In this document: in pieces, positions 1 through 7,043 of the stretch | How the letters are laid out: every line of letters starts with the position of its first letter | How positions within the stretch are numbered: position 1 is the first letter of the stretch | Assembly: GCA_003158415.1 (NCBI GenBank) | Contig: PMJA01000131.1 | Span: 10,027 to 26,035 of the forward strand | Reading direction: 5' to 3' | Origin: Methylobacter sp. | GTDB taxonomy: Bacteria > Pseudomonadota > Gammaproteobacteria > Methylococcales > Methylomonadaceae | Length of the DNA stretch: 16,009 nucleotides | The notes under the pieces: generated by a model | Told to the model about the DNA's origin: nothing | What the model saw: the letters and a program-made list of their open reading frames with translations, nothing else | Database searches by the model: none | Translations under genes and position numbers: made by a program

Positions 1-575
1 TGGGTTTTTTTGTCGCCTTTTAAGGCGCGGGTGAGGTTCAGGGCTTCCTGGTTCATTTGCGCGGTATCGCGCCTTAACGAGACAATTTCCTCGCGCAGGG
101 AAATGCGATCCTTATTCTCATTGTCATAAACCGTTTCTATGCGTTGCTTGAACTCGCCTAACTGCTCGCGCAAAGGTTTTACGATATGATCCAGGCTGGT
201 TTTATTGTGTTCGGTAAACTGCCGATTGCGTTCGTCGAATATTTTACCGGCCAGCTGCTCGAACTGGTTAATCAAGCGGATTTCTGCATCTCTTAATAAA
301 TTTAATTTTTCTTCCGCATGTTTTAACTGCTCGGTCATGCGTGTTTGCAGTTCGGCGTTTTTTGTTGTGGCCTCGTGATAGCGTTGTTGCAACTGCTTAA
401 ATTCAGACTCTTTGTTTTGAAACTGCGTTAATTTTTCCGCCGAGACGGCAAGATCGGTTAAAAGTTTGGTGATAACGGCTTTATCTTTGCCGCTGTACAG
501 GCGCATCAATAATGCGCCTGCTAAAAAACCGATAAAAACCAATGCCAGCGGAGGTAGGTTGTTGATAAAATCCAC
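1..575 (-). CDS. rmuC: RmuC-family DNA recombination protein, N-terminal part (cut by left edge)
   Basis: About 191 codons read leftward from a GTG at 573-575 and run off the window. The protein opens with a hydrophobic membrane segment (roughly residues 6-25, LPPLALVFIGFLAGALLM), then a long charged coiled-coil-like stretch, then the RmuC-type motifs NQFEQLAGKIFDERN, PLREQLGEFKQRIE and EALNLTRALKGDKK, which precede the nuclease-like core in this family. RmuC proteins limit inversions at short inverted repeats and are predicted nucleases anchored to the membrane; the catalytic part is outside the window. The GTG start is chosen because it keeps the membrane anchor and lies three bases after the hemL stop, which suggests translational coupling. 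No clear ribosome binding site is visible. Family identity is confident; the exact start is less so. Confidence 0.88.
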   Translation of the reverse strand, partial: MDFINNLPPLALVFIGFLAGALLMRLYSGKDKAVITKLLTDLAVSAEKLTQFQNKESEFKQLQQRYHEATTKNAELQTRMTEQLKHAEEKLNLLRDAEIRLINQFEQLAGKIFDERNRQFTEHNKTSLDHIVKPLREQLGEFKQRIETVYDNENKDRISLREEIVSLRRDTAQMNQEALNLTRALKGDKKT

Positions 576-578
576 GGA

Positions 579-1859
579 TTACAAACGCTTGAATATCGCG
601 GCGGCGGTAGCCAGTGTTTGATCCAGATCGTCATCGCTGTGCGCGGCGGAAACAAAACCAGCTTCAAACGCCGACGGCGCTAAATAAATGCCGCCTTCCA
701 GCATGGCATGAAAAAAACGTTTGAACAGCGCCTGATCGCATTGCATCACCTGGGCAAAACTGCTCACTTGCGGCTGTGTACTGAAAAACAAGCCGAACAT
801 GCCGCCTACGCGGTTGGTGGTGAAATTGATGCCCGCTAGCTGCGCGTGCTCAGTTAAACCGGTGGTCAGTTTTTCGGTTTTTGCAGCCAAGTTCTCATAA
901 AAACCGGGCCGGGCAATAAGTTCCAGTGTTTTTAATCCCGCCGCCATCGCCACCGGATTGCCGGATAACGTGCCCGCCTGATAAACCGGCCCCAACGGAG
1001 CCAGATATTCCATGATCTTGCGTTGCCCGCCGAAAGCGCCCACCGGCATGCCGCCGCCGATGATCTTACCCAGTGTGGTTAAATCGGGTTTGATATTATA
1101 AAGCCCTTGCGCGCCGTTCAGAGCCACCCTGAAGCCTGTCATTACTTCATCAAATATCAGTACGCTGCCATAGAGGTCGCAAACCCCGCGCAAGGTTTCC
1201 AGAAAACCCGGCGCAGGCGGTATGCAGTTCATATTGCCTGCAACCGGTTCCACAATAATGCCCGCGATTTGCTCGCCGATTTCGGCAAATAAGGCGATCA
1301 CCGCCTCGCTATCATTATAGGTCAGGGTAATCGTGTCGGCAGCCACCGAGGCCGGGACGCCCGGCGAGCTGGGTACGCCGAAGGTTAACGCGCCGGAACC
1401 GGCCTTAACCAATAAGGAGTCGGAATGACCGTGATAACAGCCTTCGAATTTAACGATTTTATCTCGGCCTGTATAACCCCTGGCTAAACGAATGGCGCTC
1501 ATGGTAGCTTCGGTGCCGGAGCTGACCATTCTGACCAACTCGATCGACGGCATCAGCTCGCAAACCCGCCGGGCCATTAATGTTTCAATTTCCGTCGGTG
1601 CGCCGAAGCTCAGGCCTTTTTCAGCTGCCTGTTTAACGGCGGTAATCACATCAGGGTGGGCGTGACCTAAAATCATCGGCCCCCAGGAGCCGACATAATC
1701 GATATAACGCTTGCCCGCGCTGTCGTACAGATAAGCGCCGGAGGCATGGTCGATAAACACCGGTGTGCCGCCTACGCCGCTAAAAGAACGCACTGGCGAA
1801 TTGACGCCGCCTGGAATGACTTGTTTGGCGTCGGAAAATAAAACAGTTGCTTCGGTCAT
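579..1859 (-). CDS. hemL: Glutamate-1-semialdehyde 2,1-aminomutase
   Basis: This PLP-dependent cytosolic enzyme isomerises glutamate-1-semialdehyde to 5-aminolevulinate, the C5-pathway entry to haem, sirohaem and corrinoids. The 426-residue length is normal. Visible features are the N-terminal motif [11 protein letters not shown] (16-26), the cofactor-phosphate region [10 protein letters not shown] (113-122), CYHGHSD (141-147), the aspartate-containing strand [10 protein letters not shown] (235-244), and the Schiff-base lysine K265 in [18 protein letters not shown], the same position as in characterised enzymes. The ATG at 1857-1859 gives the standard N-terminus; the upstream ribosome site is weak. 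It is followed three bases later by rmuC on the same strand and is divergent from cobO across about 100 bp. Its product feeds the tetrapyrrole pool that cobalamin synthesis also uses, though placement beside cobO may be chance. Confidence 0.97.
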   Translation of the reverse strand: MTEATVLFSDAKQVIPGGVNSPVRSFSGVGGTPVFIDHASGAYLYDSAGKRYIDYVGSWGPMILGHAHPDVITAVKQAAEKGLSFGAPTEIETLMARRVCELMPSIELVRMVSSGTEATMSAIRLARGYTGRDKIVKFEGCYHGHSDSLLVKAGSGALTFGVPSSPGVPASVAADTITLTYNDSEAVIALFAEIGEQIAGIIVEPVAGNMNCIPPAPGFLETLRGVCDLYGSVLIFDEVMTGFRVALNGAQGLYNIKPDLTTLGKIIGGGMPVGAFGGQRKIMEYLAPLGPVYQAGTLSGNPVAMAAGLKTLELIARPGFYENLAAKTEKLTTGLTEHAQLAGINFTTNRVGGMFGLFFSTQPQVSSFAQVMQCDQALFKRFFHAMLEGGIYLAPSAFEAGFVSAAHSDDDLDQTLATAAAIFKRL

Positions 1860-1893
1860 AATGTATTTTTTAAGGTTAAAATGAATGGCGTAA

Positions 1894-1921
1894 AGAATAG
1901 GGCAACTTTATCATGATTCAA
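1894..1921 (-). promoter_or_regulatory. Possible sigma-70 promoter for hemL
   Basis: Read on the minus strand, TTGAAT (1916-1921) and TATTCT (1894-1899) are separated by 16 bp, each matching four of six consensus bases. Transcription would start near 1887, about 28 bases before the hemL ATG. The 99-bp gap between hemL and cobO must hold both divergent promoters; I could not pick a convincing one for cobO. Confidence 0.3.
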
Positions 1922-1958
1922 AGTGCTTAATGTGTTCATTTAACTTGCGGAAGAAACT

Positions 1959-2495
1959 ATGAAATCGAGAGAAAGACGACGGGGGCTGGTTTTAGTCAAT
2001 ACCGGCGAAGGCAAGGGAAAATCGTCCAGCGCCTTCGGCATGGTGTTTCGCGCCGCAGGCTGGGACATGAAAGTCTGCGTTATCCAATATATCAAAGGGC
2101 AATGGCAAACCGGCGAACAAAAAGCCGCGCAACGCTTTGATAATATAGAGTGGCACGTATTGGGCGACGGCTTTACCTGGGATACCAAAAACCCCGAGCA
2201 GGATATTAAAACCAGCCGGGCCATCTGGGAACTCAGCAAACAGAAAATTCTTTCCGAAGAATTCGATGTGGTGTTGCTGGACGAAATCAATTATTGCTGC
2301 GGTTATCAGTGGATTTCCGGCCAGGAAATTGCCGATTTTATCCGCAATGAAAAGCCGCCCTGGCTGCATTTAATCCTGACCGGCCGCAATGCCGCGCCGG
2401 AAGTGATAGCGATTGCCGATACCGTGACTGAAATGACTAAAATAAAACATGCCTTTCAGCAGGGCATTAAAGCGGAGCAGGGCATTGAATTTTAA
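1959..2495 (+). CDS. cobO: Cob(I)yrinic acid a,c-diamide / corrinoid adenosyltransferase
   Basis: This CobA/CobO/BtuR-type enzyme transfers the 5'-deoxyadenosyl group of ATP to cob(I)alamin or cobyrinate precursors, making adenosylcobalamin. In 178 residues it shows the family's P-loop GEGKGKSS (16-23, normally GNGKGKTT), the GFTWDT motif (71-76), the acidic strand VVLLDEINYCCGY (104-116), TGR (141-143), and the characteristic ending HAFQQGIKAEQGIEF (164-178). The start at 1959 is preceded by a GGAAG ribosome site and places the P-loop at the usual distance from the N-terminus; some homologues carry a slightly longer N-terminal tail. It stands alone on the plus strand with no other cobalamin gene in view, so it could serve either de novo synthesis or salvage. 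No cobalamin riboswitch fits in the short upstream gap. Confidence 0.95.
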   Translation: MKSRERRRGLVLVNTGEGKGKSSSAFGMVFRAAGWDMKVCVIQYIKGQWQTGEQKAAQRFDNIEWHVLGDGFTWDTKNPEQDIKTSRAIWELSKQKILSEEFDVVLLDEINYCCGYQWISGQEIADFIRNEKPPWLHLILTGRNAAPEVIAIADTVTEMTKIKHAFQQGIKAEQGIEF

Positions 2496-2520
2496 TGATA
2501 GCTCTTGCCCGTAACCGGGT

Positions 2521-2541
2521 AGGGCGCGCCGCGCGCGCCTT
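2521..2541 (+). terminator. GC-only hairpin after cobO, possible terminator
   Basis: GGCGCGC (2523-2529) and GCGCGCC (2533-2539) form a perfect 7-bp stem over a 3-base loop, extendable by a G-U and an A-U pair. It lies 26 bases after the cobO stop. The following tract (CTTCGC) is poor in T, so termination may be weak; the element could equally be a simple alternating GC run. Confidence 0.4.
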
Positions 2542-2554
2542 CTTCGCTATTGTC

Positions 2555-2583
2555 ATACAACGATCACACAGCGCTTATATAAT
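2555..2583 (+). promoter_or_regulatory. Possible promoter of the porin gene
   Basis: A perfect TATAAT -10 box lies at 2578-2583, about 138 bases before the porin start. No good -35 stands 16-18 bp upstream; TTGTCA at 2550-2555 is 22 bp away, which is too far for normal sigma-70 spacing. If used, the transcript has a leader of roughly 130 nt that contains the paired segments described separately. Confidence 0.35.
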
Positions 2584-2595
2584 GGCCCGTTAAAA

Positions 2596-2651
2596 TTGGG
2601 TTAGCCAACGCATTTCTTAAGTGACGTTGTAAAATGGAGTGTTGAACCCAA
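2596..2651 (+). other. Nested inverted repeats in the porin leader
   Basis: TTGGGTT (2596-2602) is complementary to AACCCAA (2645-2651), and inside it CAACG (2606-2610) is complementary to CGTTG (2625-2629) around a 14-base loop. Together they could fold the 5' leader of the porin mRNA. The folding is inferred by eye only. Confidence 0.3.
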
Positions 2652-2720
2652 AAAAATCAGTCTGGTAACTCCTCATGAAGATTAACCGCTGTAATAAAAC
2701 CGATACACAGACCCTCACTT

Positions 2721-4250
2721 ATGACATACCCTGCTCCAGTCCAGCCCTACTCTTATGGGTTCTATGAATTAACGCAAAAATGGCAGCATGCATTAAGCTG
2801 GCTGAAGTTTTCAAAAATCTTGCTGTTGGCAGCATGTTCGGCTACGGCAGTTCAGGCCGACAGCGCCGACTACCCGGAATTAAACGATCAGGGCGAATTC
2901 TCGCTGATGGGCACTTTGGCCGATCATGGCTGGCATGACCTGCAAGATGAACGCTGGAATATCTATGGGCAGGGAACTTATATCGGTAGCTATCAACCGT
3001 CATTCCCTGCCGCTTATACCAATTTGAACGGTACGCCCAACTCTTTATTACCGAATTCAGCATACGGTTTTACGGCAACAGTGACCATTTACGCCGGGTT
3101 TAAAGCCTGGAAGGGCGCGGAGTTTTATTATGCGCCGGAAATGATTTCCGAACTGCCGTTTTCTGGACTCAAGGGCGTAGGCGGCAGCATACAAAACTTC
3201 GAACTGCAAAAAAACGGCGCCGAAAGCGCCAGTTGGTACACGTCGAGAGCTATTTACCGGCAAACCCTGTCATTTGGCGGTACAGAAAGCCACGTTAATT
3301 CCGGCCCCATGCAGTTAGCCGGAGCGGTAAACAGTCGGCGCTTTGTGTTTACGGCAGGCGCTTTCAGCATACTCGATATTTTCGATAAAAATACCTATGC
3401 CGGGGATTTGCGCCATCAATTTACCAATATGGCTTTTTTAACGAATGCCGCTTACGACTTTGCCGCCGACGCGCGCGGCTACACCACAGGCTTGGCGGGC
3501 GAATTTTATTATGACGATTGGGCCTTTCGCTTCGCGCGTATTGCCGGCCCTATGGATCCTAATGAGATGTCCAGAAATCTTAATATCCTCAAGTATTATG
3601 GCGATCAGATAGAACTCGAGCATCAACATGTCATTAAAGACCAGCCGGGAGCGATAAGAATTTTAGGCTATAGAAATCGTGAACAATCGGGGAGTTTTGC
3701 GGACGCCATTGCCACCTTCCAGACTGATCCGAACAAGAATGCGACCACTTGTCCAGGTTTTAGTTATGGCTCCCCTAACGCCGCCGCCCCCGATCTTTGT
3801 TGGGTCAGGAAAGCCAATATAAAAATGGGCATAGGCATCAATATGGAGCAAAGCATCACCTCCGATATAGGCGTGTTTTTCAGGGGCATGTATTCCGACG
3901 GCAAAACCGAGGTTTATTCGTATACCTCCGCCGACCGCTCGCTATCGTTAGGCGGGATTATGAAGGGGACTAGTTGGGAGCGACAAAAAGATTCGATAGG
4001 GCTGGGTTATGCACAGAGCTGGATTTCACAATCCCATGTCGCCTATCTCAGCATGGGCGGCATAGACGGCTTTATCGGCGACGGCGCGATCACTTACAAG
4101 CCGGAGCAGGTCGTCGACATTTATTACCAGTGGCATGTCATGAAATCGGTCTGGTTGACGGCCGACTACCAACACTTAGCCAATCCCGGTTACAACGCCG
4201 ATCGCGGCCCGGTCAATTTTTATAACGGCAGGGTGCATTTGGAATTTTAA
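2721..4250 (+). CDS. Carbohydrate-porin-type (OprB-like) outer membrane protein
   Basis: This is a 509-residue predicted outer-membrane beta-barrel. The N-terminus holds a signal peptide: a basic patch KFSK (29-32), hydrophobic core ILLLAACSATA, and a likely signal peptidase I site AVQA/DS after residue 46. The n-region is unusually long (about 30 residues). LAAC (36-39) also fits a lipobox pattern, but a barrel is expected to use the AVQA site. Family-like features are YGQGTYIGSYQPSF (82-95), the aromatic strand YAGFKAWKGAEFYYAPE (124-140), a GAFSILDIFDKNTYAGD strand, and the end YNGRVHLEF with the terminal phenylalanine typical of barrel assembly signals. By family it would let sugars or other small solutes diffuse across the outer membrane; the real substrate cannot be read. 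The ATG at 2721 has no good ribosome site, but no better in-frame start exists before the signal peptide. Confidence 0.8.
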   Translation: MTYPAPVQPYSYGFYELTQKWQHALSWLKFSKILLLAACSATAVQADSADYPELNDQGEFSLMGTLADHGWHDLQDERWNIYGQGTYIGSYQPSFPAAYTNLNGTPNSLLPNSAYGFTATVTIYAGFKAWKGAEFYYAPEMISELPFSGLKGVGGSIQNFELQKNGAESASWYTSRAIYRQTLSFGGTESHVNSGPMQLAGAVNSRRFVFTAGAFSILDIFDKNTYAGDLRHQFTNMAFLTNAAYDFAADARGYTTGLAGEFYYDDWAFRFARIAGPMDPNEMSRNLNILKYYGDQIELEHQHVIKDQPGAIRILGYRNREQSGSFADAIATFQTDPNKNATTCPGFSYGSPNAAAPDLCWVRKANIKMGIGINMEQSITSDIGVFFRGMYSDGKTEVYSYTSADRSLSLGGIMKGTSWERQKDSIGLGYAQSWISQSHVAYLSMGGIDGFIGDGAITYKPEQVVDIYYQWHVMKSVWLTADYQHLANPGYNADRGPVNFYNGRVHLEF

Positions 4251-4299
4251 ATAGGTATTTGTACGAATATTTTAAATCTAATGTTGGAGTGCGTACCTG

Positions 4300-4455
4300 T
4301 TATTCATTATCCAAAAAGCTATTAAGGTTTGCATGAATCTGCTGTTGTAAGCCTTGCGCCCTACCATCAAGCCCTTGCAATTTTGCATGTAACGCCAAAA
4401 TTTCTTGTTCAAATTCTTCTTCGGTCATGCCAATATAACTTAAATTTTGAATACA
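4300..4455 (-). pseudogene. Remnant resembling the C-terminus of a type I restriction methylase (HsdM)
   Basis: On the minus strand an open stretch of 51 codons follows a TGA at 4456-4458 and ends with TAA at 4300-4302. It reads QNLSYIGMTEEEFEQEI, then a heptad-rich tail ending in QQQIHANLNSFLDNE. The pattern of a YIG/YVG turn, an acidic segment and a short coiled coil ending in an IxxNL motif resembles the extreme C-terminus of type I HsdM subunits, which pair with the specificity subunit. No methylase motif (NPPF) or larger frame lies upstream; the antitoxin gene begins 50 bases away on the other strand. A 42-residue ORF could start at the internal ATG (4426-4428), but I see no ribosome site. 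It is best read as a leftover fragment; identification is from memory of the family and is moderate. Confidence 0.4.
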
Positions 4456-4465
4456 TCAATAAAAA

Positions 4466-4483
4466 TGATAGCATTGATAGCAT
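4466..4483 (+). repeat. Tandem 9-bp repeat upstream of the antitoxin, possible operator
   Basis: TGATAGCAT occurs twice head to tail (4466-4474 and 4475-4483), 23 bases before the antitoxin start. Ribbon-helix-helix antitoxins of this class bind short repeats in their own promoter, so this is a plausible autoregulatory operator. The function is inferred from position. Confidence 0.4.
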
Positions 4484-4505
4484 TGCTAAATTTTGGAGTA
4501 TTCCT

Positions 4506-4742
4506 ATGCCCAGTCTAGTTGTTAGAAATCTTGATCAATCCTTAATCAATGCGCTTAAGGCAAGAGCTGTAGCACATCATCGTTCTACAGAAGCCGAGCA
4601 TCGAGCAATATTAGCAGCGATCTTAATAGAGCCACAACGGAAAACCTTCGCTGAAGCCTTATCAAGCATCCCTGCTGTGGGTACCGATGCGGATTTCATG
4701 AGACTCAACGATGATATTAGAGCATCCAATGTATTTGATTGA
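4506..4742 (+). CDS. FitA-like ribbon-helix-helix antitoxin
   Basis: This 78-residue protein is the antitoxin of a VapBC-class pair and is expected to neutralise the PIN toxin that follows and to repress the shared promoter. Residues 1-45 form the DNA-binding ribbon-helix-helix (MPSLVVRNLDQSLINAL, then ARAVAHHRSTEAEHRAIL, the FitA signature). Residues 48-78 (FAEAL, DADF, ending NVFD) are the usual toxin-wrapping tail. The ATG at 4506 is chosen over longer readings because a GGAG ribosome site lies just ahead and the family always begins a few residues before the VIRNLD-like strand. The 3' end overlaps the toxin start by 14 bases, the usual coupled arrangement. The pair sits between a porin gene and moaA with no other mobile-element signs except the HsdM-like fragment. 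Confidence 0.9.
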   Translation: MPSLVVRNLDQSLINALKARAVAHHRSTEAEHRAILAAILIEPQRKTFAEALSSIPAVGTDADFMRLNDDIRASNVFD

Positions 4743-5148
4743 CACAAACATCATTAGTGAAATCAGAAAAGCTGATAAGGCAAATATTGGTGTGCGCCAG
4801 TTTTTTGAAGTTGCCGTTCAAAATAATACCCGTCTCTATATTTCAGCCATCACTATTGGAGAGTTACGCAGAGGCGTTGATTTGATTTTTCATCGTGGCG
4901 ACATCATTCAAGGCAAGCTACTGGAAAACTGGTTAAATTCTATCTTCGATCAATACCAAGACAATATCCTCAGCATTGACGGCGAAATCGCTTTGCTTTG
5001 GGGAAAAATGCGCGTTCCAGAACCCCAACATGCACTCGATAAATTAATTGCCGCAACCGCAATCCTCTACGACCTTACCGTAGTGACTCGTAATATCAAA
5101 GATTTTGAAAGCACCGGTGTCCGACTACTAAACCCTTTTATCGAGTAG
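4729..5148 (+). CDS. FitB-like PIN-domain toxin ribonuclease
   Basis: This 139-residue PIN-domain protein is the toxin of the pair; the family cleaves RNA using Mg2+ held by four acidic residues. The expected residues are D5 in MYLIDTN, E45 in ITIGELRRG, D104 in HALDKLIAATA, and D125 in VTRNIKDFE, so it looks catalytically intact. The ATG at 4729 is preferred to the in-frame ATG at 4711 because it gives the canonical N-terminus, has a GAG purine tract about nine bases upstream, and overlaps the antitoxin end by only 14 bases. The antitoxin and toxin are co-transcribed. RNA target unknown. Confidence 0.92.
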   Translation: MYLIDTNIISEIRKADKANIGVRQFFEVAVQNNTRLYISAITIGELRRGVDLIFHRGDIIQGKLLENWLNSIFDQYQDNILSIDGEIALLWGKMRVPEPQHALDKLIAATAILYDLTVVTRNIKDFESTGVRLLNPFIE

Positions 5149-5181
5149 AAATTACTCCGATTGTCAAAGAGCGTTGAAAAG

Positions 5182-5194
5182 TTGTCAGTGACAA
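5182..5194. repeat. Short palindrome between toxin gene and moaA
   Basis: TTGTCA and TGACAA flank a single central G (5182-5194) in the 76-bp gap between the converging toxin and moaA genes. A second TTGTCA lies at 5161-5166. As RNA it would make only a 4-bp stem, so it is a poor terminator. A role is not evident. Confidence 0.35.
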
Positions 5195-5224
5195 GAGCCT
5201 CAGTTTTACCAATTATTTAAAACA

Positions 5225-6232
5225 TCAGCCGCCGGTCATGCTCATATAGCGCAATATCACCGGTTGTTCATGGATATTAAATTCGTGTTTTTCCGGCTTG
5301 ATCTGCATGGCGTCAATAATAGTCTGCTTGAGCATCGCCATGTCGCCCGGATGCGCCCTGAGCACGGCTTTTAAGTCGACGGAATGCTCATTGCCCAAGC
5401 ATAACAACAAGCGCCCCTCAACGGTCAAACGCACCCGGTTGCAGCTGCCGCAAAAATTGTCGCTGTGCGGGGATATAAAGCCGACGCGGGTTTGTGTGCC
5501 TGTAACCTTAAAATAATTGGACGGCCCGCCGGTTTTTTCAAGCGTCGCCACTAAGGAAAAATTGTGCGCTAAATCGTTTTTAATTAAGTCGCTGGAATAA
5601 TAAGCGTCGGATCGGTCATGTCGGCTCACCACGCCCAGCGGCATTTCTTCGATAAAACTGATGTCCAGACCGTTATCAACCGCATACTGCACCAGGTCGC
5701 CCACTTCCTGATGATTCCTGTCTTTAAGAATGACGGCATTGATTTTTATCCGCTCAAAATCCACCGACTTGGCGGCGTGTATGCCCCGGAGCACTTGCTG
5801 CAAATCGCCGGTGCGGGTGATGGCTTTAAATTTATCAGCATCCAAGGTATCCAGGCTAATGTTGATGCGCTTGACGCCCGCCGCTTTTAAAGCTGTCGCC
5901 ATGGTTTCCAGTTGAGAGCCGTTGGTGGTGATCACCAGCTCGTTCAAACTGTCGATGCGGCCTATGTTTTCCAGCAGTTCCAATGCGCCTTTCCTGACCA
6001 AAGGCTCGCCGCCGGTTACCCGGATTTTTTTTACGCCTAATTCAGCGAACGCTATAGCCAATGTATGAATTTCTTCCAGCGTTAAAACCTGCGCGCGCGG
6101 CAGGAAAGTCATGTCTTCCGCCATGCAATAGACGCAACGAAAATCACAACGATCGGTAATGGAAATTCTTAAATAATCAACTGTTCTGCCGAAACGATCA
6201 ATTAATAGAGTGGGGTGTGCGGGAGGCGTCAT
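5225..6232 (-). CDS. moaA: GTP 3',8-cyclase (molybdenum cofactor synthesis)
   Basis: This radical-SAM enzyme converts GTP to 3',8-cyclo-7,8-dihydro-GTP, which MoaC turns into cyclic pyranopterin phosphate, the first stage of molybdopterin synthesis. The N-terminal 4Fe-4S cluster motif CDFRCVYC gives C29, C33 and C36; RVTGGEP (71-77) is the SAM-contacting segment; the second, substrate-binding cluster is C261, C264 (CGSCNRVR) and C278. The C-terminus ends in Gly-Gly, as required for activity in studied MoaA proteins. The length of 335 is normal. The start has a slightly long N-terminal stretch before LIDRFGR and only a weak ribosome site, with the upstream gene ending seven bases before, so translational coupling is likely. 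No other moa or moe gene is in the window. Confidence 0.97.
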   Translation of the reverse strand: MTPPAHPTLLIDRFGRTVDYLRISITDRCDFRCVYCMAEDMTFLPRAQVLTLEEIHTLAIAFAELGVKKIRVTGGEPLVRKGALELLENIGRIDSLNELVITTNGSQLETMATALKAAGVKRINISLDTLDADKFKAITRTGDLQQVLRGIHAAKSVDFERIKINAVILKDRNHQEVGDLVQYAVDNGLDISFIEEMPLGVVSRHDRSDAYYSSDLIKNDLAHNFSLVATLEKTGGPSNYFKVTGTQTRVGFISPHSDNFCGSCNRVRLTVEGRLLLCLGNEHSVDLKAVLRAHPGDMAMLKQTIIDAMQIKPEKHEFNIHEQPVILRYMSMTGG

Positions 6233-6239
6233 ATAAACA

Positions 6240-6971
6240 TCAATGATCCGGCAAGACTTTTTGATCTGTCAAGGCCGAAATAAACTGATTGGTCTCGGTA
6301 ATGGTTTGGTCTACTGCAAGTATAAATTGAGAAATATCGATGCTGATTTCAATAACCTCATGTTGCGATGTGCCGATAGTCCATGTATTGGTATTGTGTT
6401 TACAATATAAGACCTTATCGTGAAATACGATCAGGATGGGCCACATTTTATGGTCGGTTTTTTGCATCATCTTAATCAGATGGGTATAACTACGCCGGAC
6501 TGCTGTTAATTGCCGTTTGCTGCTACCTCTCAACGCCTGATTAGCATATCCATTAAGTTCATGATCCCATTCTGCAAATAAAGCCCAGCTAACGCTTTTT
6601 ATGGCGTTCATTCTCTGATTGAGGGCATGTGCGCTTAAGTGGCAGCGCTCGTATTGCCTATTGAGCCGATACTGTGTTTGCTCCATTCCGCTTACGGTAG
6701 TAACTGCCTGTGTGTTAAAACATTGCTGCATGGCTTCAAATTCATTTTTGGCATCTTGTAGATTAAAACGCACCTCTTTAAGGTAACGAACGATATATTT
6801 CCTGGGGGGACATTTGACTGAGCTATCGTAATTTCTCGCCTTTCGCCATTCGCGAAAACGAGCGAGAATTCCCCGATCAGGTTGGTTTATTGATACTTTG
6901 GTAAAGCTAAGCCATCTTAGCATTTTTGAAAAGAAAACGGTTATTAGATTTAATGGGGCTTTTTTAGCCAT
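6240..6971 (-). CDS. DUF2959-family protein of unknown function
   Basis: From the ATG at 6969-6971 the protein has 243 residues. Residues about 64-235 resemble DUF2959 (PF11172): YLKEVRFNLQDAKNEFEAM (63-81), LFAEWDHEL (131-139), SSKRQL (150-155), a KMWPIL segment (175-180) and KHNTNTWTIGTSQHE (191-205), followed by a final helix ending FISAL. Predicted structure is almost all helical, with coiled-coil character. Function is unknown. Members I recall are often predicted lipoproteins, but this one has no lipobox cysteine and no clean signal peptide; its first 25 residues (LNLITVFFSKMLRWLSF) are basic and hydrophobic and might contact a membrane. An upstream in-frame GTG at 7014-7016 would add 15 residues but has no ribosome site, so the ATG after AAAAAGAA is preferred. 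It lies seven bases before moaA and 72 after glmS on the same strand. Confidence 0.75.
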   Translation of the reverse strand: MAKKAPLNLITVFFSKMLRWLSFTKVSINQPDRGILARFREWRKARNYDSSVKCPPRKYIVRYLKEVRFNLQDAKNEFEAMQQCFNTQAVTTVSGMEQTQYRLNRQYERCHLSAHALNQRMNAIKSVSWALFAEWDHELNGYANQALRGSSKRQLTAVRRSYTHLIKMMQKTDHKMWPILIVFHDKVLYCKHNTNTWTIGTSQHEVIEISIDISQFILAVDQTITETNQFISALTDQKVLPDH

Positions 6972-7043
6972 AGATGATTCTTTTTGTTGTGTAAGCACTT
7001 CCCAGAAATAAGACACGCTAAGCTTTAGAAATCGCCCCGTTTT

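Noticed and set aside
1860..1958. Cobalamin riboswitch before cobO
   Set aside because: The gap is only 99 bp, shared with the hemL promoter, and no B12-box-like segment is visible.
1940..2369. Open frames of 116 and 125 codons on the minus strand across cobO
   Set aside because: They are antisense to a complete, motif-bearing cobO and show no recognisable family.
2675..2767. A 30-codon ORF as a real leader-peptide gene
   Set aside because: It has no ribosome site and no codon pattern typical of attenuator peptides; kept only as part of a finding on the porin leader.
4329..4505. N-terminal extension of the antitoxin by about 59 codons
   Set aside because: The extension has no family similarity and overlaps the HsdM-like remnant on the other strand. 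The ATG at 4506 has a good ribosome site and gives the canonical FitA N-terminus.
4711..4728. Upstream ATG for the toxin, adding six residues
   Set aside because: PIN toxins of this class begin MYLIDTN; the later ATG has the better ribosome spacing.
5182..5194. Intrinsic terminator for moaA or the toxin gene
   Set aside because: The palindrome leaves only a 4-bp stem when folded with a feasible loop, with only a short T run on one side.
7014..7016. GTG start for the DUF2959 protein
   Set aside because: No ribosome site precedes it, while the ATG at 6969-6971 has a purine-rich tract upstream.
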